A DNA stretch of 64,000 bases from Paenibacillus radicis (ex Xue et al. 2023) (GTDB lineage Bacteria > Bacillota > Bacilli > Paenibacillales > NBRC-103111): NCBI RefSeq assembly GCF_024722015.1, contig NZ_JANQBD010000039.1, positions 1 through 64,000 of the forward strand, written 5' to 3'. Shown here in pieces: positions 25,134-33,126 of the stretch. The stretch's first letter is position 1. The number at the start of each line of letters is the position of its first letter. The notes under the pieces were generated by a model, which was not told the DNA's origin, searched no databases, and saw nothing but the letters and a program-made list of their open reading frames with translations. Position numbers and translations under genes: made by a program.

Positions 25134-26138
25134 TTACAAACCTTTTTTAGCAATAAAAGCAGCCAAGTCTACTACGCGGTTGGAATAGCCCCACTCGTTA
25201 TCGTACCAGGAAACTACTTTAACCATGTTGTCGCCAACTACCATAGTGGACAAAGCATCAATTGTGGAAGAAGCCGGATCGCCATTATAGTCGCTGGATA
25301 CAAGCGGCTCAACGGAGAAGTTCAGCACGCCTTTCAAAGGACCGTTAGCTGCTGCTTCCAAAGCTGCATTAACTTCGTCAACTGTTACGTTTACTTTCAA
25401 TTCAGCAACCAGATCCGTAACGGAAACGTTAGGAGTTGGAACGCGGAAGGACATACCGTTCAACAAGCCTTTTAGTTCAGGCAATACCAAGGATACTGCT
25501 TTTGCTGCGCCAGTTGTTGAAGGAATGATGTTTTCAGCAGCTGCACGAGCACGACGCAAATCTTTATGTGGAAGATCCAATACGGATTGATCATTTGTGT
25601 ACGAGTGAATAGTTGTCATCATACCTTTTACGATACCGAACTTGTCGTTCAATACTTTAGCGAAAGGAGCCAGACAGTTAGTTGTGCAAGAAGCGTTGGA
25701 GATAATTGTATGTGCTGCAGGATCGTATTTATCTTCATTTACGCCCAATACGATAGTGATATCTTCATCAGTAGCTGGAGCGGAGATGATTACTTTCTTA
25801 GCGCCGCCTTTCAAGTGAAGGGAAGCTTTGTCTTTCGCTGTGAAAATACCTGTGGATTCAACAACGATTTCAACACCGTTAGCTCCCCAAGGCAAGTTCT
25901 CAGGATTACGCTCAGCAAATACTTTAACGGTTTTGCCATTAACGATCAAAGCGCCTTCTGTTGCTTCTACAGTACCATTGAATCTGCCATGAGTAGTGTC
26001 GTATCTCAACAAATGAGCCAATGTGTTTACGTCAGTCAAATCGTTGATTGCTACGATTTCTACTTCTGGGTTATTAAAAGATGCGCGGAATACGTTACGA
26101 CCGATACGTCCAAAACCATTAATACCTACTTTTACCAT
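25134..26138 (-). CDS. gapA: Glyceraldehyde-3-phosphate dehydrogenase (glycolytic)
   Basis: 334 residues; NAD-binding GINGFGRIGRNVFRAS with VEIVAINDLTD (Asp favouring NAD), catalytic Cys in SNASCTTNCLAP and His in TTIHSYTNDQ. First enzyme gene behind cggR (57 bp), as in B. subtilis where CggR responds to fructose-1,6-bisphosphate. The Asp at the cofactor site and the operon context support the catabolic GapA rather than the anabolic GapB. Confidence 0.97.
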   Translation of the reverse strand: MVKVGINGFGRIGRNVFRASFNNPEVEIVAINDLTDVNTLAHLLRYDTTHGRFNGTVEATEGALIVNGKTVKVFAERNPENLPWGANGVEIVVESTGIFTAKDKASLHLKGGAKKVIISAPATDEDITIVLGVNEDKYDPAAHTIISNASCTTNCLAPFAKVLNDKFGIVKGMMTTIHSYTNDQSVLDLPHKDLRRARAAAENIIPSTTGAAKAVSLVLPELKGLLNGMSFRVPTPNVSVTDLVAELKVNVTVDEVNAALEAAANGPLKGVLNFSVEPLVSSDYNGDPASSTIDALSTMVVGDNMVKVVSWYDNEWGYSNRVVDLAAFIAKKGL

Positions 26139-26195
26139 GTGAAAGGCCTCCTAAAGAATAATAGTTTAATTTATGTCAAGACAGGTAAGAACCTA

Positions 26196-27224
26196 TCAAG
26201 ATGGCAGCATTTGAACCATTTCTATTGCAGCGGCTTCGTCGGTCACCAATATATCCTCATGTCCGAAGCTTAGTACCGAAACGATTGCTTCTCCCTTGCT
26301 CTTTCCGCCTGCAACTCCAATCACACAATCCATTTCCTGAATATCATCGATACGCAAGCCGACGGTAGGCATTTTATGAATAATTTTACCCCTTCGGTCA
26401 AAATAGTACCCGAATGCTTCGGCCAATGCTCCTTCATGCTGAAGGCTGGCTATTGTTGCATCGTCAACCTTACGGCGGCGTGCCATCACCATAGCTTCTC
26501 CCATGCCATGAATGACGATACGAGCCTTGCGAATGAACTCAATGATCTCTGTAATGGTAGTATCTTGCATTAAAGATTGATAAGCATCCTCGCCCAACTG
26601 ATCAGGAACATGCAGCAGTCTGTAGCTGGCTCCTGTTTTCTTAGCCATCGTTGAAGCGATTGTGTTGGCTTGGAAATCAACGCTTTCCCCCAGCCCGCCG
26701 CGAGCCGGTACAAACCAGCTGCCCTTGAGCGATGTTGATGAGGATAAATGATAAGCGACTTCTGCCATTGTCGAACCGCCAGTTACGGCAATGACTTCGT
26801 CCTTGGACACGTACTTACGAAGCACAGCTGCTCCCGCGCGACCTAATTCCTTCTTCGTATGCGGTGATGTGTCCGAGTCGCCCGGTACGATGATAACCTG
26901 CTTTAAACCAAAATGCTTCCGTATACGCTCACTCAGCTCATTCAAGCCGAACAATTCCTTGACCATCGGTTCGATGCTCTCAAGCAGCTGCCGTCCCGCT
27001 TCACTGATTCGCATACCGGCCGCCTCAATCTCCAGCAAGCCCTGGGCCTTCAAAAATTCGACCTCACTGCGCAGAACACGTTCTGTCATATTAAGCGACC
27101 CCGCCAATGTTCGGCGGCCTACAACACCCGAAACCATAATGTGATGAAGGATGGTATACCGCTCCTTCATGGTGTCCAATAGATCCGGAAGAAGCTGCTT
27201 TTGAATATTGAGTATTTCTCTCAT
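26196..27224 (-). CDS. cggR: Central glycolytic genes regulator CggR
   Basis: 342 residues: N-terminal helix-turn-helix (VVGRRTLAGSLNMTERVLRSEVEFL, ~34-58, shown here as positions only for the core) and a SorC-type sugar-phosphate-binding domain (VAVTGGSTMAEVAYHL-like phosphate loop, GMGEAMVMARRR, IGVAGGKSKGEAIV). In B. subtilis it represses its own operon until fructose-1,6-bisphosphate releases it. A near-consensus tandem operator lies 25 bp upstream of the start, so autorepression of cggR-gap-pgk-tpiA-gpmI-eno is very likely. Confidence 0.96.
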   Translation of the reverse strand: MREILNIQKQLLPDLLDTMKERYTILHHIMVSGVVGRRTLAGSLNMTERVLRSEVEFLKAQGLLEIEAAGMRISEAGRQLLESIEPMVKELFGLNELSERIRKHFGLKQVIIVPGDSDTSPHTKKELGRAGAAVLRKYVSKDEVIAVTGGSTMAEVAYHLSSSTSLKGSWFVPARGGLGESVDFQANTIASTMAKKTGASYRLLHVPDQLGEDAYQSLMQDTTITEIIEFIRKARIVIHGMGEAMVMARRRKVDDATIASLQHEGALAEAFGYYFDRRGKIIHKMPTVGLRIDDIQEMDCVIGVAGGKSKGEAIVSVLSFGHEDILVTDEAAAIEMVQMLPS

Positions 27225-27248
27225 GGAACACTCTCCCGTTCAAACATG

Positions 27249-27284
27249 GACCATTTTCGTCCCGGCATTACATTTTCAGTCCCA
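27249..27284 (-). promoter_or_regulatory. CggR operator
   Basis: The minus strand reads GGGAC-N6-TGTA-N4-CGGGAC-N6-GGTC. B. subtilis CggR recognises CGGGAC-N6-TGTC-N4-CGGGAC-N6-TGTC, so both half-sites and both spacings are kept. It lies between the promoter and the cggR start. Confidence 0.88.
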
Positions 27285-27292
27285 CAACTTCC

Positions 27293-27323
27293 AAAAAAAG
27301 TACTAAGCAATCTACTTAGCACT
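27293..27323 (-). terminator. Hairpin plus U-run at the very start of the cggR leader
   Basis: AGTGCTAAG-tagattg-CTTAGTACT followed by TTTTTT on the minus strand: a 9-bp stem with one G-U pair and the look of an intrinsic terminator. It begins almost at the predicted transcription start, so it may be incomplete in the RNA. It could be an attenuator, a 5' stabilising hairpin, or end an upstream antisense-free transcript. Confidence 0.5.
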
Positions 27324-27326
27324 TAT

Positions 27327-27355
27327 AGTATATAAAATCTGTAAGCTAATTTCAA
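27327..27355 (-). promoter_or_regulatory. Sigma-A promoter of the cggR-eno operon
   Basis: TTGAAA and TATACT separated by exactly 17 bases on the minus strand, about 100 bp before cggR and upstream of the CggR operator. Confidence 0.85.
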
Positions 27356-27549
27356 CTAAAAATCACAATTTGGACAAAAAATGTGGATTATTCTCTGTTT
27401 TGCGCTATTTATAGCCACTAGTACCTAGCCATTATGAGGATCAGCGTTCCCTAATTAATTATCAGACAAACATAAGGTTGCTTTTTTCAGAGCATTATCA
27501 TATAATAACTTTTGCTCGTCAAATTAACCTTAACATTTATATACAATAT

Positions 27550-27624
27550 GCGCTCGTGGTCCAATGGATATGACGTAGGCCTCCGGAGCCTGAGATCAAG
27601 GTTCGATTCCTTGCGAGCGCGCCA
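27550..27624 (+). tRNA. tRNA-Arg (anticodon CCG)
   Basis: Acceptor GCGCTCG pairs with CGAGCGC, followed by discriminator G and encoded CCA. The anticodon stem TAGGC/GCCTG encloses the loop CTCCGGA, giving anticodon CCG, which reads CGG. The T-arm contains GGTTCGATTCC. A single isolated tRNA gene, with a terminator just downstream. Confidence 0.96.
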
Positions 27625-27640
27625 TTACTTCTAACCATCC

Positions 27641-27696
27641 AACCTCTTTATTGCAGCAGCTTCTTTTTTGAAAGCTGCGCAGTGAGAGGTTTTTTA
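27641..27696 (+). terminator. Terminator after tRNA-Arg
   Basis: AACCTCT ... AGAGGTT closing stem with nested GCAGC-type pairs, followed by TTTTT on the plus strand. Confidence 0.8.
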
Positions 27697-27706
27697 GTTG
27701 CGTTTG

Positions 27707-27724
27707 TTTGACCTTTCTTGACCT
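27707..27724 (-). promoter_or_regulatory. CtsR operator overlapping the clpP promoter
   Basis: The minus strand reads AGGTCAAGAAAGGTCAAA, close to the CtsR heptad repeat RGTCAAA-NAN-RGTCAAA. It overlaps the -35 box of clpP, so CtsR would block the promoter until heat stress. Confidence 0.88.
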
Positions 27725-27746
27725 TAGTTTGTTTTTCCGCTATGAT
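27718..27746 (+). promoter_or_regulatory. Sigma-A promoter of clpP
   Basis: TTGACC and TATGAT with 17 bases spacing; the start codon is about 90 bp downstream. Confidence 0.88.
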
Positions 27747-27837
27747 GGGTATAGTGTTACCAACCACATCAGGTGCAACCATTGCTTCACGCAAATCGAA
27801 GTTGGTTGTCACTATGAATTTAAGGAGGCTGCAACCT

Positions 27838-28419
27838 ATGAGTTTCATTCCAATGGTAGTTGAACCCGATGCAAGAGGGGAACGCGCTTATGATATTTAC
27901 TCCCGCTTGCTGAAAGATCGCATTATTTTTCTAGGAACCGGGGTTAATGATGTTGTAGCTAACTCAATCATTGCCCAACTTTTGTTTTTGGCCGCAACAG
28001 ATCCAGACAAAGACATTCATCTGTATATCAACAGCCCGGGCGGCTCCATTACAGCAGGGATGGCCATCTTCGATACGATGCAGTTTATTAAGCCTGATGT
28101 CTCCACGATTTGTGTCGGCATGGCCGCTTCAATGGGCGCCTTCCTTCTCGCAGCTGGCGCTAAAGGCAAACGGTTCGCTTTGCCTAACAGCGAAGTTATG
28201 ATCCATCAGCCTTTGGGCGGTGCCGAAGGGCAAGCCAGCGACATTGAGATTCGCGCTAAGCGGATTCTCAAAATGCGCGACAAGCTTAACACCATCCTTG
28301 CTGAACGTACCGGCCAATCATTTGAGCAAATCGAGAAGGATACGGACCGCGACAACTTCATGTATGCAGAAGAAGCACGCGCTTATGGCCTTATCGATAA
28401 AGTAATCGAGCGCAGCTAA
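27838..28419 (+). CDS. clpP: ATP-dependent Clp protease proteolytic subunit
   Basis: Start ATG at 27838 with AAGGAGGCTGCAACCT upstream; the open frame continues upstream into the promoter and is not coding there. 193 residues, family length. Catalytic Ser in GMAASMGAFLLA, His in MIHQPLGGAEGQ, Asp in TDRDNFM. It forms the tetradecameric protease core served by ClpX/ClpC, including degradation of tmRNA-tagged proteins. Regulated by CtsR as judged by the operator. One of few plus-strand genes here. Confidence 0.98.
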   Translation: MSFIPMVVEPDARGERAYDIYSRLLKDRIIFLGTGVNDVVANSIIAQLLFLAATDPDKDIHLYINSPGGSITAGMAIFDTMQFIKPDVSTICVGMAASMGAFLLAAGAKGKRFALPNSEVMIHQPLGGAEGQASDIEIRAKRILKMRDKLNTILAERTGQSFEQIEKDTDRDNFMYAEEARAYGLIDKVIERS

Positions 28420-28435
28420 CCTTTCAACTTAATAT

Positions 28436-28551
28436 AAGAAAAGCTTCTGATCGAAGCCCTTTCGAGGAAGATACATTCGTGTCTAAGTTGTAGCTTTTCT
28501 TGCAATATCAGACTTCTTCAGCTCCGCTGAAAACTTATAAAGTCTGATATT
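28436..28551 (+). other. Multi-hairpin 3' region after clpP
   Basis: AAGAAAAGCT/AGCTTTTCTT encloses three small hairpins (CTTC-tgatc-GAAG, CCT-ttcg-AGG, GATAC-attc-GTGTC), giving a junction-like fold over 66 bp. It is followed by AATATCAGACTT/AAGTCTGATATT with an inner TTCAG-ctcc-GCTGAA. The array lies between the clpP stop and its terminator. I do not recognise a known RNA family. Confidence 0.55.
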
Positions 28552-28555
28552 ATCA

Positions 28556-28605
28556 AAAAACCGTTTTGACACCCGCTCTATTTGCAGGTTATCAAAACGG
28601 TTTTT
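28556..28605. terminator. Bidirectional terminator between clpP and the convergent gene
   Basis: AAAAACCGTTTTGA ... TCAAAACGGTTTTT with A- and T-runs on both sides; serves clpP (plus) and the convergent secreted-protein gene (minus). Confidence 0.88.
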
Positions 28606-28662
28606 CTTTGTTTTACGCCGTATTACACTTCAATTGCCCAATTAACCCCATTCAAAGTGCGT

Positions 28663-30429
28663 CTATTTATCATCCAATGGGTAAAATATTAAATCAATTG
28701 GAAATGCCGAACCCGCCGGCGGGGTAAATTCAATATCAAGCGAGTCTTCCTTGCCCGTCGTTCTGGCTAAAATCTGCATGCCGTCAAATGCAGTTATCAC
28801 ACCCGATTCAGGCACCAGGCGGATTTCGCCGTTAATTTTGAACGGTCCTTTAAATACTCCTCCATAGGCCAGTATCATAACTGCCATTTTGCGAGGCTTA
28901 TCGGCGTGAATTTTATATATCACCCCATAGTTGCCGTCGTTGGTAACATCCTTTTTGCGCATCGGGTCGTATCCCGGCTGGAATGGATCCGTTGTACCGT
29001 CACCAATGATAATCCTCGATGGCGTAGTGAAGGAACTGGCGTCTATACCCCACTTCACCTCGGATACAGGAAACGATCCTCTCACGTGTCCTGTGAAGGG
29101 CAGAAGCGGAAGCTGGGTCAGCGTATTCTGGTTTACTGCATCCGTTGCTACGAAGGAAAACTCTATCTCTCCATCTGTTTCCACATCGTAGAACAGGTTC
29201 ACGCCTTGTCCCGGATAAAACTCAGGCATTTGTGAATAAATAAATGTCTGTTTGGCCGGTACTGTCATCGAATCATTGCGCGGATCGTTCATCAAGAAAT
29301 CAACTGAAGCTTCGTTACCAATCAGATTGGCGTATACAGAAGGCCAAACCTCGCCTTTATTGGTTGTCTTGATGGTTACAGGCTTATCTGTTGTATTCCT
29401 AGCCAGAATAGCTAAAGTGACTTTTTCCTTCGTTCCGTTAATGTGGTCAGCATAGAGCCGTCCTTTGCCTTTAACTTTATCCTGGTACAAAATCCCTTTT
29501 TCTGTGAACTCCTCCGGACTATCACTAACCAACAGCTTTCTTGTATTGTCTGTTGTGACTTGTTTAGGCAGCTGCGGTAAGCTCCAGAAGTTACCCCACA
29601 GCATACTCCAATCCGTTTTAATAAAACCGCCTATAGGCTTCATATAAATTGGATATTCAATAGCGCTCAAATACGTTTTATCTTCAATCGTGATGTTGCG
29701 GGTATACGTATCGCTTTTATTGCCATGTCCGTCCCAAACGGTAAGAGTAACAGGAAAAGTTCCTGCCGTAAAGAAAGCTTCTTCCTTACCTGTCCATTCG
29801 AATTTAGCAATACCTTCGGCATCCGGATCATAACTCAGGTCTACGTATTTGACCGGTTCGCCAATTTGATAGGTTGATTTAGCAAACGAAAATTTAGCCA
29901 CAGGTTTCGAGTTGCCCGTATTGGGAATGTAAATCCCGGCCGGCTTTACCGTATGAATAATTTCTACGCGCCGAAGCTCCTCGTTATATGTGTAACGCGC
30001 TCCCATATAATCAGCCAGCCACGTCAGCTTAATCAACAGCCTGCCTTCCTTGCTAATAGCAGCGGCAGAGTCAAAGGGCTGCATCAATCCATTAACCCAT
30101 GCGGAATTTCGATCGCTGTCTAGTACGATATTGTAGCCCGGCGTCGTCATTGTAATTTGCCGCGTTTTATCGTTCCATTCAACCTTCATTCCCATGGCAT
30201 CACCTAAAAATTTGGCAGGAACGAACATTTTATCTTTAATAATGGTCGCTGGTGAATCCAACTGAACCTGTTTTCCATTCAAAAATGCTTCGACTTTATC
30301 AACATAAAGCAAAATATAATTGGAAGCTGTTGACATTGGTTGTGCCGCCGATACAAATGTAGGACTGAATACTGCGAATAATAATGCGATAATGGCGATC
30401 AGTGATAGTTCTCTTTTCATCTGTTTCAT
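28663..30429 (-). CDS. Secreted protein with copper-amine-oxidase N-terminal domain
   Basis: 588 residues. A signal peptide (LSLIAIIALLFAVFSPTFVSAA, positions ~8-29) is followed by a Cu_amine_oxidN1-type domain (~40-160; YVDKVEAFLNGKQV, AKFLGDAMGMKVEWN, LADYMGARYTYNEELRRVEI). This is a surface domain very common in Paenibacillus; despite its name it has no oxidase activity. A PKD/Ig-like region (~175-255; SYDPDAEGIAKFEW, TLTVWDGHGNKSD) and a ~330-residue C-terminal part without a known motif follow. It is probably an extracellular structural or binding protein. The start could also be the fourth residue (MKRELS). Stands alone; a hairpin (aaccttttc/gaaaaggtt, 30514-30567) lies in the upstream region. 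Confidence 0.85.
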   Translation of the reverse strand: MKQMKRELSLIAIIALLFAVFSPTFVSAAQPMSTASNYILLYVDKVEAFLNGKQVQLDSPATIIKDKMFVPAKFLGDAMGMKVEWNDKTRQITMTTPGYNIVLDSDRNSAWVNGLMQPFDSAAAISKEGRLLIKLTWLADYMGARYTYNEELRRVEIIHTVKPAGIYIPNTGNSKPVAKFSFAKSTYQIGEPVKYVDLSYDPDAEGIAKFEWTGKEEAFFTAGTFPVTLTVWDGHGNKSDTYTRNITIEDKTYLSAIEYPIYMKPIGGFIKTDWSMLWGNFWSLPQLPKQVTTDNTRKLLVSDSPEEFTEKGILYQDKVKGKGRLYADHINGTKEKVTLAILARNTTDKPVTIKTTNKGEVWPSVYANLIGNEASVDFLMNDPRNDSMTVPAKQTFIYSQMPEFYPGQGVNLFYDVETDGEIEFSFVATDAVNQNTLTQLPLLPFTGHVRGSFPVSEVKWGIDASSFTTPSRIIIGDGTTDPFQPGYDPMRKKDVTNDGNYGVIYKIHADKPRKMAVMILAYGGVFKGPFKINGEIRLVPESGVITAFDGMQILARTTGKEDSLDIEFTPPAGSAFPIDLIFYPLDDK

Positions 30430-30632
30430 CTCTCTACTCCTTAGAATTTTTGCAAAAAATTCCTTATTACGCTCAAACCTAAAAAAAATTTAATAAATGA
30501 AAACAACAAAAAACCTTTTCGGCTGAAGACACGTCATAATAGACGTTCTTATTAAGAAAAGGTTGCGCTTTTATTGGCAGACCATACAAATCATTATTTG
30601 GAAATGTGTCCATTTCGTGCAAGTCGCCAAAC

Positions 30633-30657
30633 AAAAAAAGCTTCCTGATTGGAAGCC
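30633..30657 (-). terminator. Terminator after the HPr-like gene
   Basis: GGCTTCC-aatca-GGAAGC followed by seven Ts on the minus strand, 15 bp past the stop. Confidence 0.88.
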
Positions 30658-30669
30658 CTCTGCGGTCGG

Positions 30670-30939
30670 TTATTGGTTTTCAAGTTCCTCTTTACTTACT
30701 AATGTGACTAAAGCGTTTACAGCCTGTTCTGCGTCCGAACCCTCTGCACTAATATAAACTTCCGTACCTGTGCTGATCGCCAGGCTCATAATACCCATGA
30801 TACTTTTGGCATTCACTTTCTTCTCATCCTTCTCAACGAAGATTTCGGAAGAGAATTTATTCGCTTCTTGAACGAATAGTGCCGCCGGTCTGGCATGAAG
30901 GCCTGTTTTCAACTTCACAACTACTGGGCGTTTCGACAT
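30670..30939 (-). CDS. HPr-family phosphocarrier at the crh locus
   Basis: 89 residues starting MSKRPVVVKLKTGLHARPAA. The His of GLHARPA, the site phosphorylated by EI in HPr, is present, and so is the regulatory Ser in AKSIMGIMSL, the HprK target. In B. subtilis the gene at this position (after whiA) is crh, where the His is replaced by Gln. This protein could therefore serve both in sugar transport and in CcpA co-regulation. The start at 30939 is favoured over TTG at 30948 because of spacing from AGGGGG. HprK is encoded at 57 kb. Confidence 0.88.
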   Translation of the reverse strand: MSKRPVVVKLKTGLHARPAALFVQEANKFSSEIFVEKDEKKVNAKSIMGIMSLAISTGTEVYISAEGSDAEQAVNALVTLVSKEELENQ

Positions 30940-31202
30940 TCCAACCAATACCCCCTACATCTTTAATAGCAAATGACCATTCTCAGATAAATGACCATGA
31001 AAAAAGCGATTTATCAATTATTATATCATTTTTCAATCCGATACACTAGGAATAATGTGCATTTACACAAAAATTCTATATTTACCGAAAAATTTACCTA
31101 AAAAGGAGTGACAACCAACCTCGCTTCGCTTGAGTTAATGGTTGTACTTTAGTGACATCCAATCCTGCTTCACACGAGGTTATCGTTGCCCTTTATTAAC
31201 AC

Positions 31203-32132
31203 TTAAGCTTTTCGGATTTTTTCCGCTAATTCATCGATTTTACGAAGACGGTGATTAACCCCGGATTTACTGACGCTGCCTTTTAACATATCGCCAACTT
31301 CTTTTAAATTCAGATCCGGATGCTTCATACGAATTTCTGCAACCTCACGTAATTTCTCAGGCAAGTTTTCTAAACCGACTTCCTTTTGCAGCAGCCGAAT
31401 ATTATCGATCTGCCTTACAGCCGCTCCGATAGTCTTATTTAAATTAGCTGTCTCACAATTCACCAACCGATTGACGGAGTTGCGCATATCCTTCATAATC
31501 CGGACATCCTCAAACCTGAATAAAGCTTGGTGAGCGCCAATTAGACTTAGGAATTCGATTATTTTCTCGCCTTCCTTAATATAGAACACGAAACCCTTCT
31601 TACGTTCAATACAGCGTGCATTCAAATCAAACTCATTAGCCAAATCGCATAATGCCTGGCAATGCTCTTCATACATCGACGAGATTTCCAAGTGGTAGGA
31701 GGAACCCTCAGGATTGTTTACAGACCCGCCTGCCAGGAAAGCCCCCCGCAAATAGGCTCGCTTACAGCAGCTGTCTTGAAGAATCACCTCTTCAATCCCG
31801 GGAGTAAATATAAACCCTTCGGATACAATTTGCATTTGGGCCAATATCTCCTGCACCTGCTGGGGCACTCGCACAATATACACATTGTTTTTCTTTAATC
31901 GCATCTTTTTTCGGACAAGCAGCTCAATGTGAACACGAAACTTCTTTTTCAACAAAGAATAAATCCGTCGCGCAATGGCAGCGTTCTCTGTAGAGATATC
32001 AAGTACGATCCGTTGATTCGTCAATTGTACGGAGCCATTCATCCGAATCAATGCTGATAGCTCTGCCGTTTCACAACAGTCATCCGACTGAATCATGGTT
32101 AATTCCTTTTTCGTTTGTGAGGCGAAGGACAT
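31203..32132 (-). CDS. whiA: Sporulation/cell-division regulator WhiA
   Basis: 309 residues: N-terminal LAGLIDADG-like fold (MSFASQTKKELTMIQSDDCC, AYLRGAFLAGGSVNNPEGSS) and a C-terminal helix-turn-helix (LREVAEIRMKHPDLNLKEVG, SKSGVNHRLRKIDELAEKIR). The nuclease residues of homing enzymes are not conserved in this family. WhiA binds DNA and affects division and chromosome segregation in Bacillus. It follows yvcK by 7 bp in the rapZ-yvcK-whiA operon. Confidence 0.97.
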   Translation of the reverse strand: MSFASQTKKELTMIQSDDCCETAELSALIRMNGSVQLTNQRIVLDISTENAAIARRIYSLLKKKFRVHIELLVRKKMRLKKNNVYIVRVPQQVQEILAQMQIVSEGFIFTPGIEEVILQDSCCKRAYLRGAFLAGGSVNNPEGSSYHLEISSMYEEHCQALCDLANEFDLNARCIERKKGFVFYIKEGEKIIEFLSLIGAHQALFRFEDVRIMKDMRNSVNRLVNCETANLNKTIGAAVRQIDNIRLLQKEVGLENLPEKLREVAEIRMKHPDLNLKEVGDMLKGSVSKSGVNHRLRKIDELAEKIRKA

Positions 32133-32139
32133 GATATAG

Positions 32140-33126
32140 TCACCTCTTCTTAATCATCCAGTTCTCCACCAATTGATAGATGTGCTGGCTTAATTTATCG
32201 GCGTCATGGCGAAGATAGGTGCGAAATAATACCAGTTGGTCAGCAATGACCTTGTATCCTTTTTTCGTTACCTCATCCAGATCGAGATGGACGACCTTTG
32301 CGCCTTTTTCCGCGTACCTATTTTGAACCTGAGGAGGAATCTCTCCATTATTTACAATAACATAATCAAATAAATCTTGCCCTACATGATCACGAACCGC
32401 ACGTAAATGGTCGCTTACGGCATATCCATCCGTCTCTCCTGGCTGCGTCATGACGTTACAGATGAACATTTTGAGCGCTTTCGACTCAACAATTGTCCGC
32501 GTAATTTCAGGAACAAGGAGGTTTGGCAGAATGCTCGTGTATAAGCTGCCCGGGCCCACCAGAATTGCATCAGCGCGCCTTAGAGCCTCTACTGCTTCAG
32601 GCAGGGGAGATACATCTGCCGGTTCAATAAACACCCGTTTAATGACTTTGCCGGATTTGGGGATTTTGGACTCCCCTTCAACAATCGTACCGTCCATCAT
32701 CTCTGCTTTCAGCACTATCGCATGATCAGCTGCGGGAAGCACTCTGCCGCGCACTGCAAATACTCGGCTAAGCTCCCTAACGCCAGTTACGAAATCACCG
32801 GTAATGTCTTGCATTGCAGCCAAAATTAGATTACCCAAACTATGGCCAGCCAATCCCTGACCTTTTTGAAAACGATACTCCAGCATTTTACCGAGCAAGG
32901 GCTCTACATCTGCCAGCGCAGTTAGAACGTTGCGGATATCCCCTGGAGGAACCATTTCCAATTCGGAGCGCAGAATGCCTGAGCTGCCTCCGTCGTCCGC
33001 AACCGTCACGATAGCGGTAATATCCATCGGCTTCTCCTTCAATCCCCGAAGCATGACGGATAAACCTGTTCCTCCACCGATTACGACGATGCGGGGCTGG
33101 TCACCTTCCTCGTGATCCTTTGTCAT
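32140..33126 (-). CDS. yvcK: YvcK/CofD-like gluconeogenesis factor
   Basis: 328 residues with the CofD-like signature VIGGGTGLSVMLRGLK, VTVADDGGSSGILR and GPGSLYTSILPNLL. YvcK is a UDP-sugar-binding protein needed on gluconeogenic carbon and for normal cell shape. Its start overlaps the rapZ stop by 4 bp, which implies translational coupling. Confidence 0.96.
   Translation of the reverse strand: MTKDHEEGDQPRIVVIGGGTGLSVMLRGLKEKPMDITAIVTVADDGGSSGILRSELEMVPPGDIRNVLTALADVEPLLGKMLEYRFQKGQGLAGHSLGNLILAAMQDITGDFVTGVRELSRVFAVRGRVLPAADHAIVLKAEMMDGTIVEGESKIPKSGKVIKRVFIEPADVSPLPEAVEALRRADAILVGPGSLYTSILPNLLVPEITRTIVESKALKMFICNVMTQPGETDGYAVSDHLRAVRDHVGQDLFDYVIVNNGEIPPQVQNRYAEKGAKVVHLDLDEVTKKGYKVIADQLVLFRTYLRHDADKLSQHIYQLVENWMIKKR

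Noticed and set aside
25566..26273. A 235-codon plus-strand frame opposite gapA
   Set aside because: Antisense of a highly expressed, codon-biased gene; the product has no recognisable fold.
28663..30429. Copper amine oxidase enzyme
   Set aside because: Only the N-terminal accessory domain is present; no catalytic domain or topaquinone motif, so an oxidase activity is not claimed.
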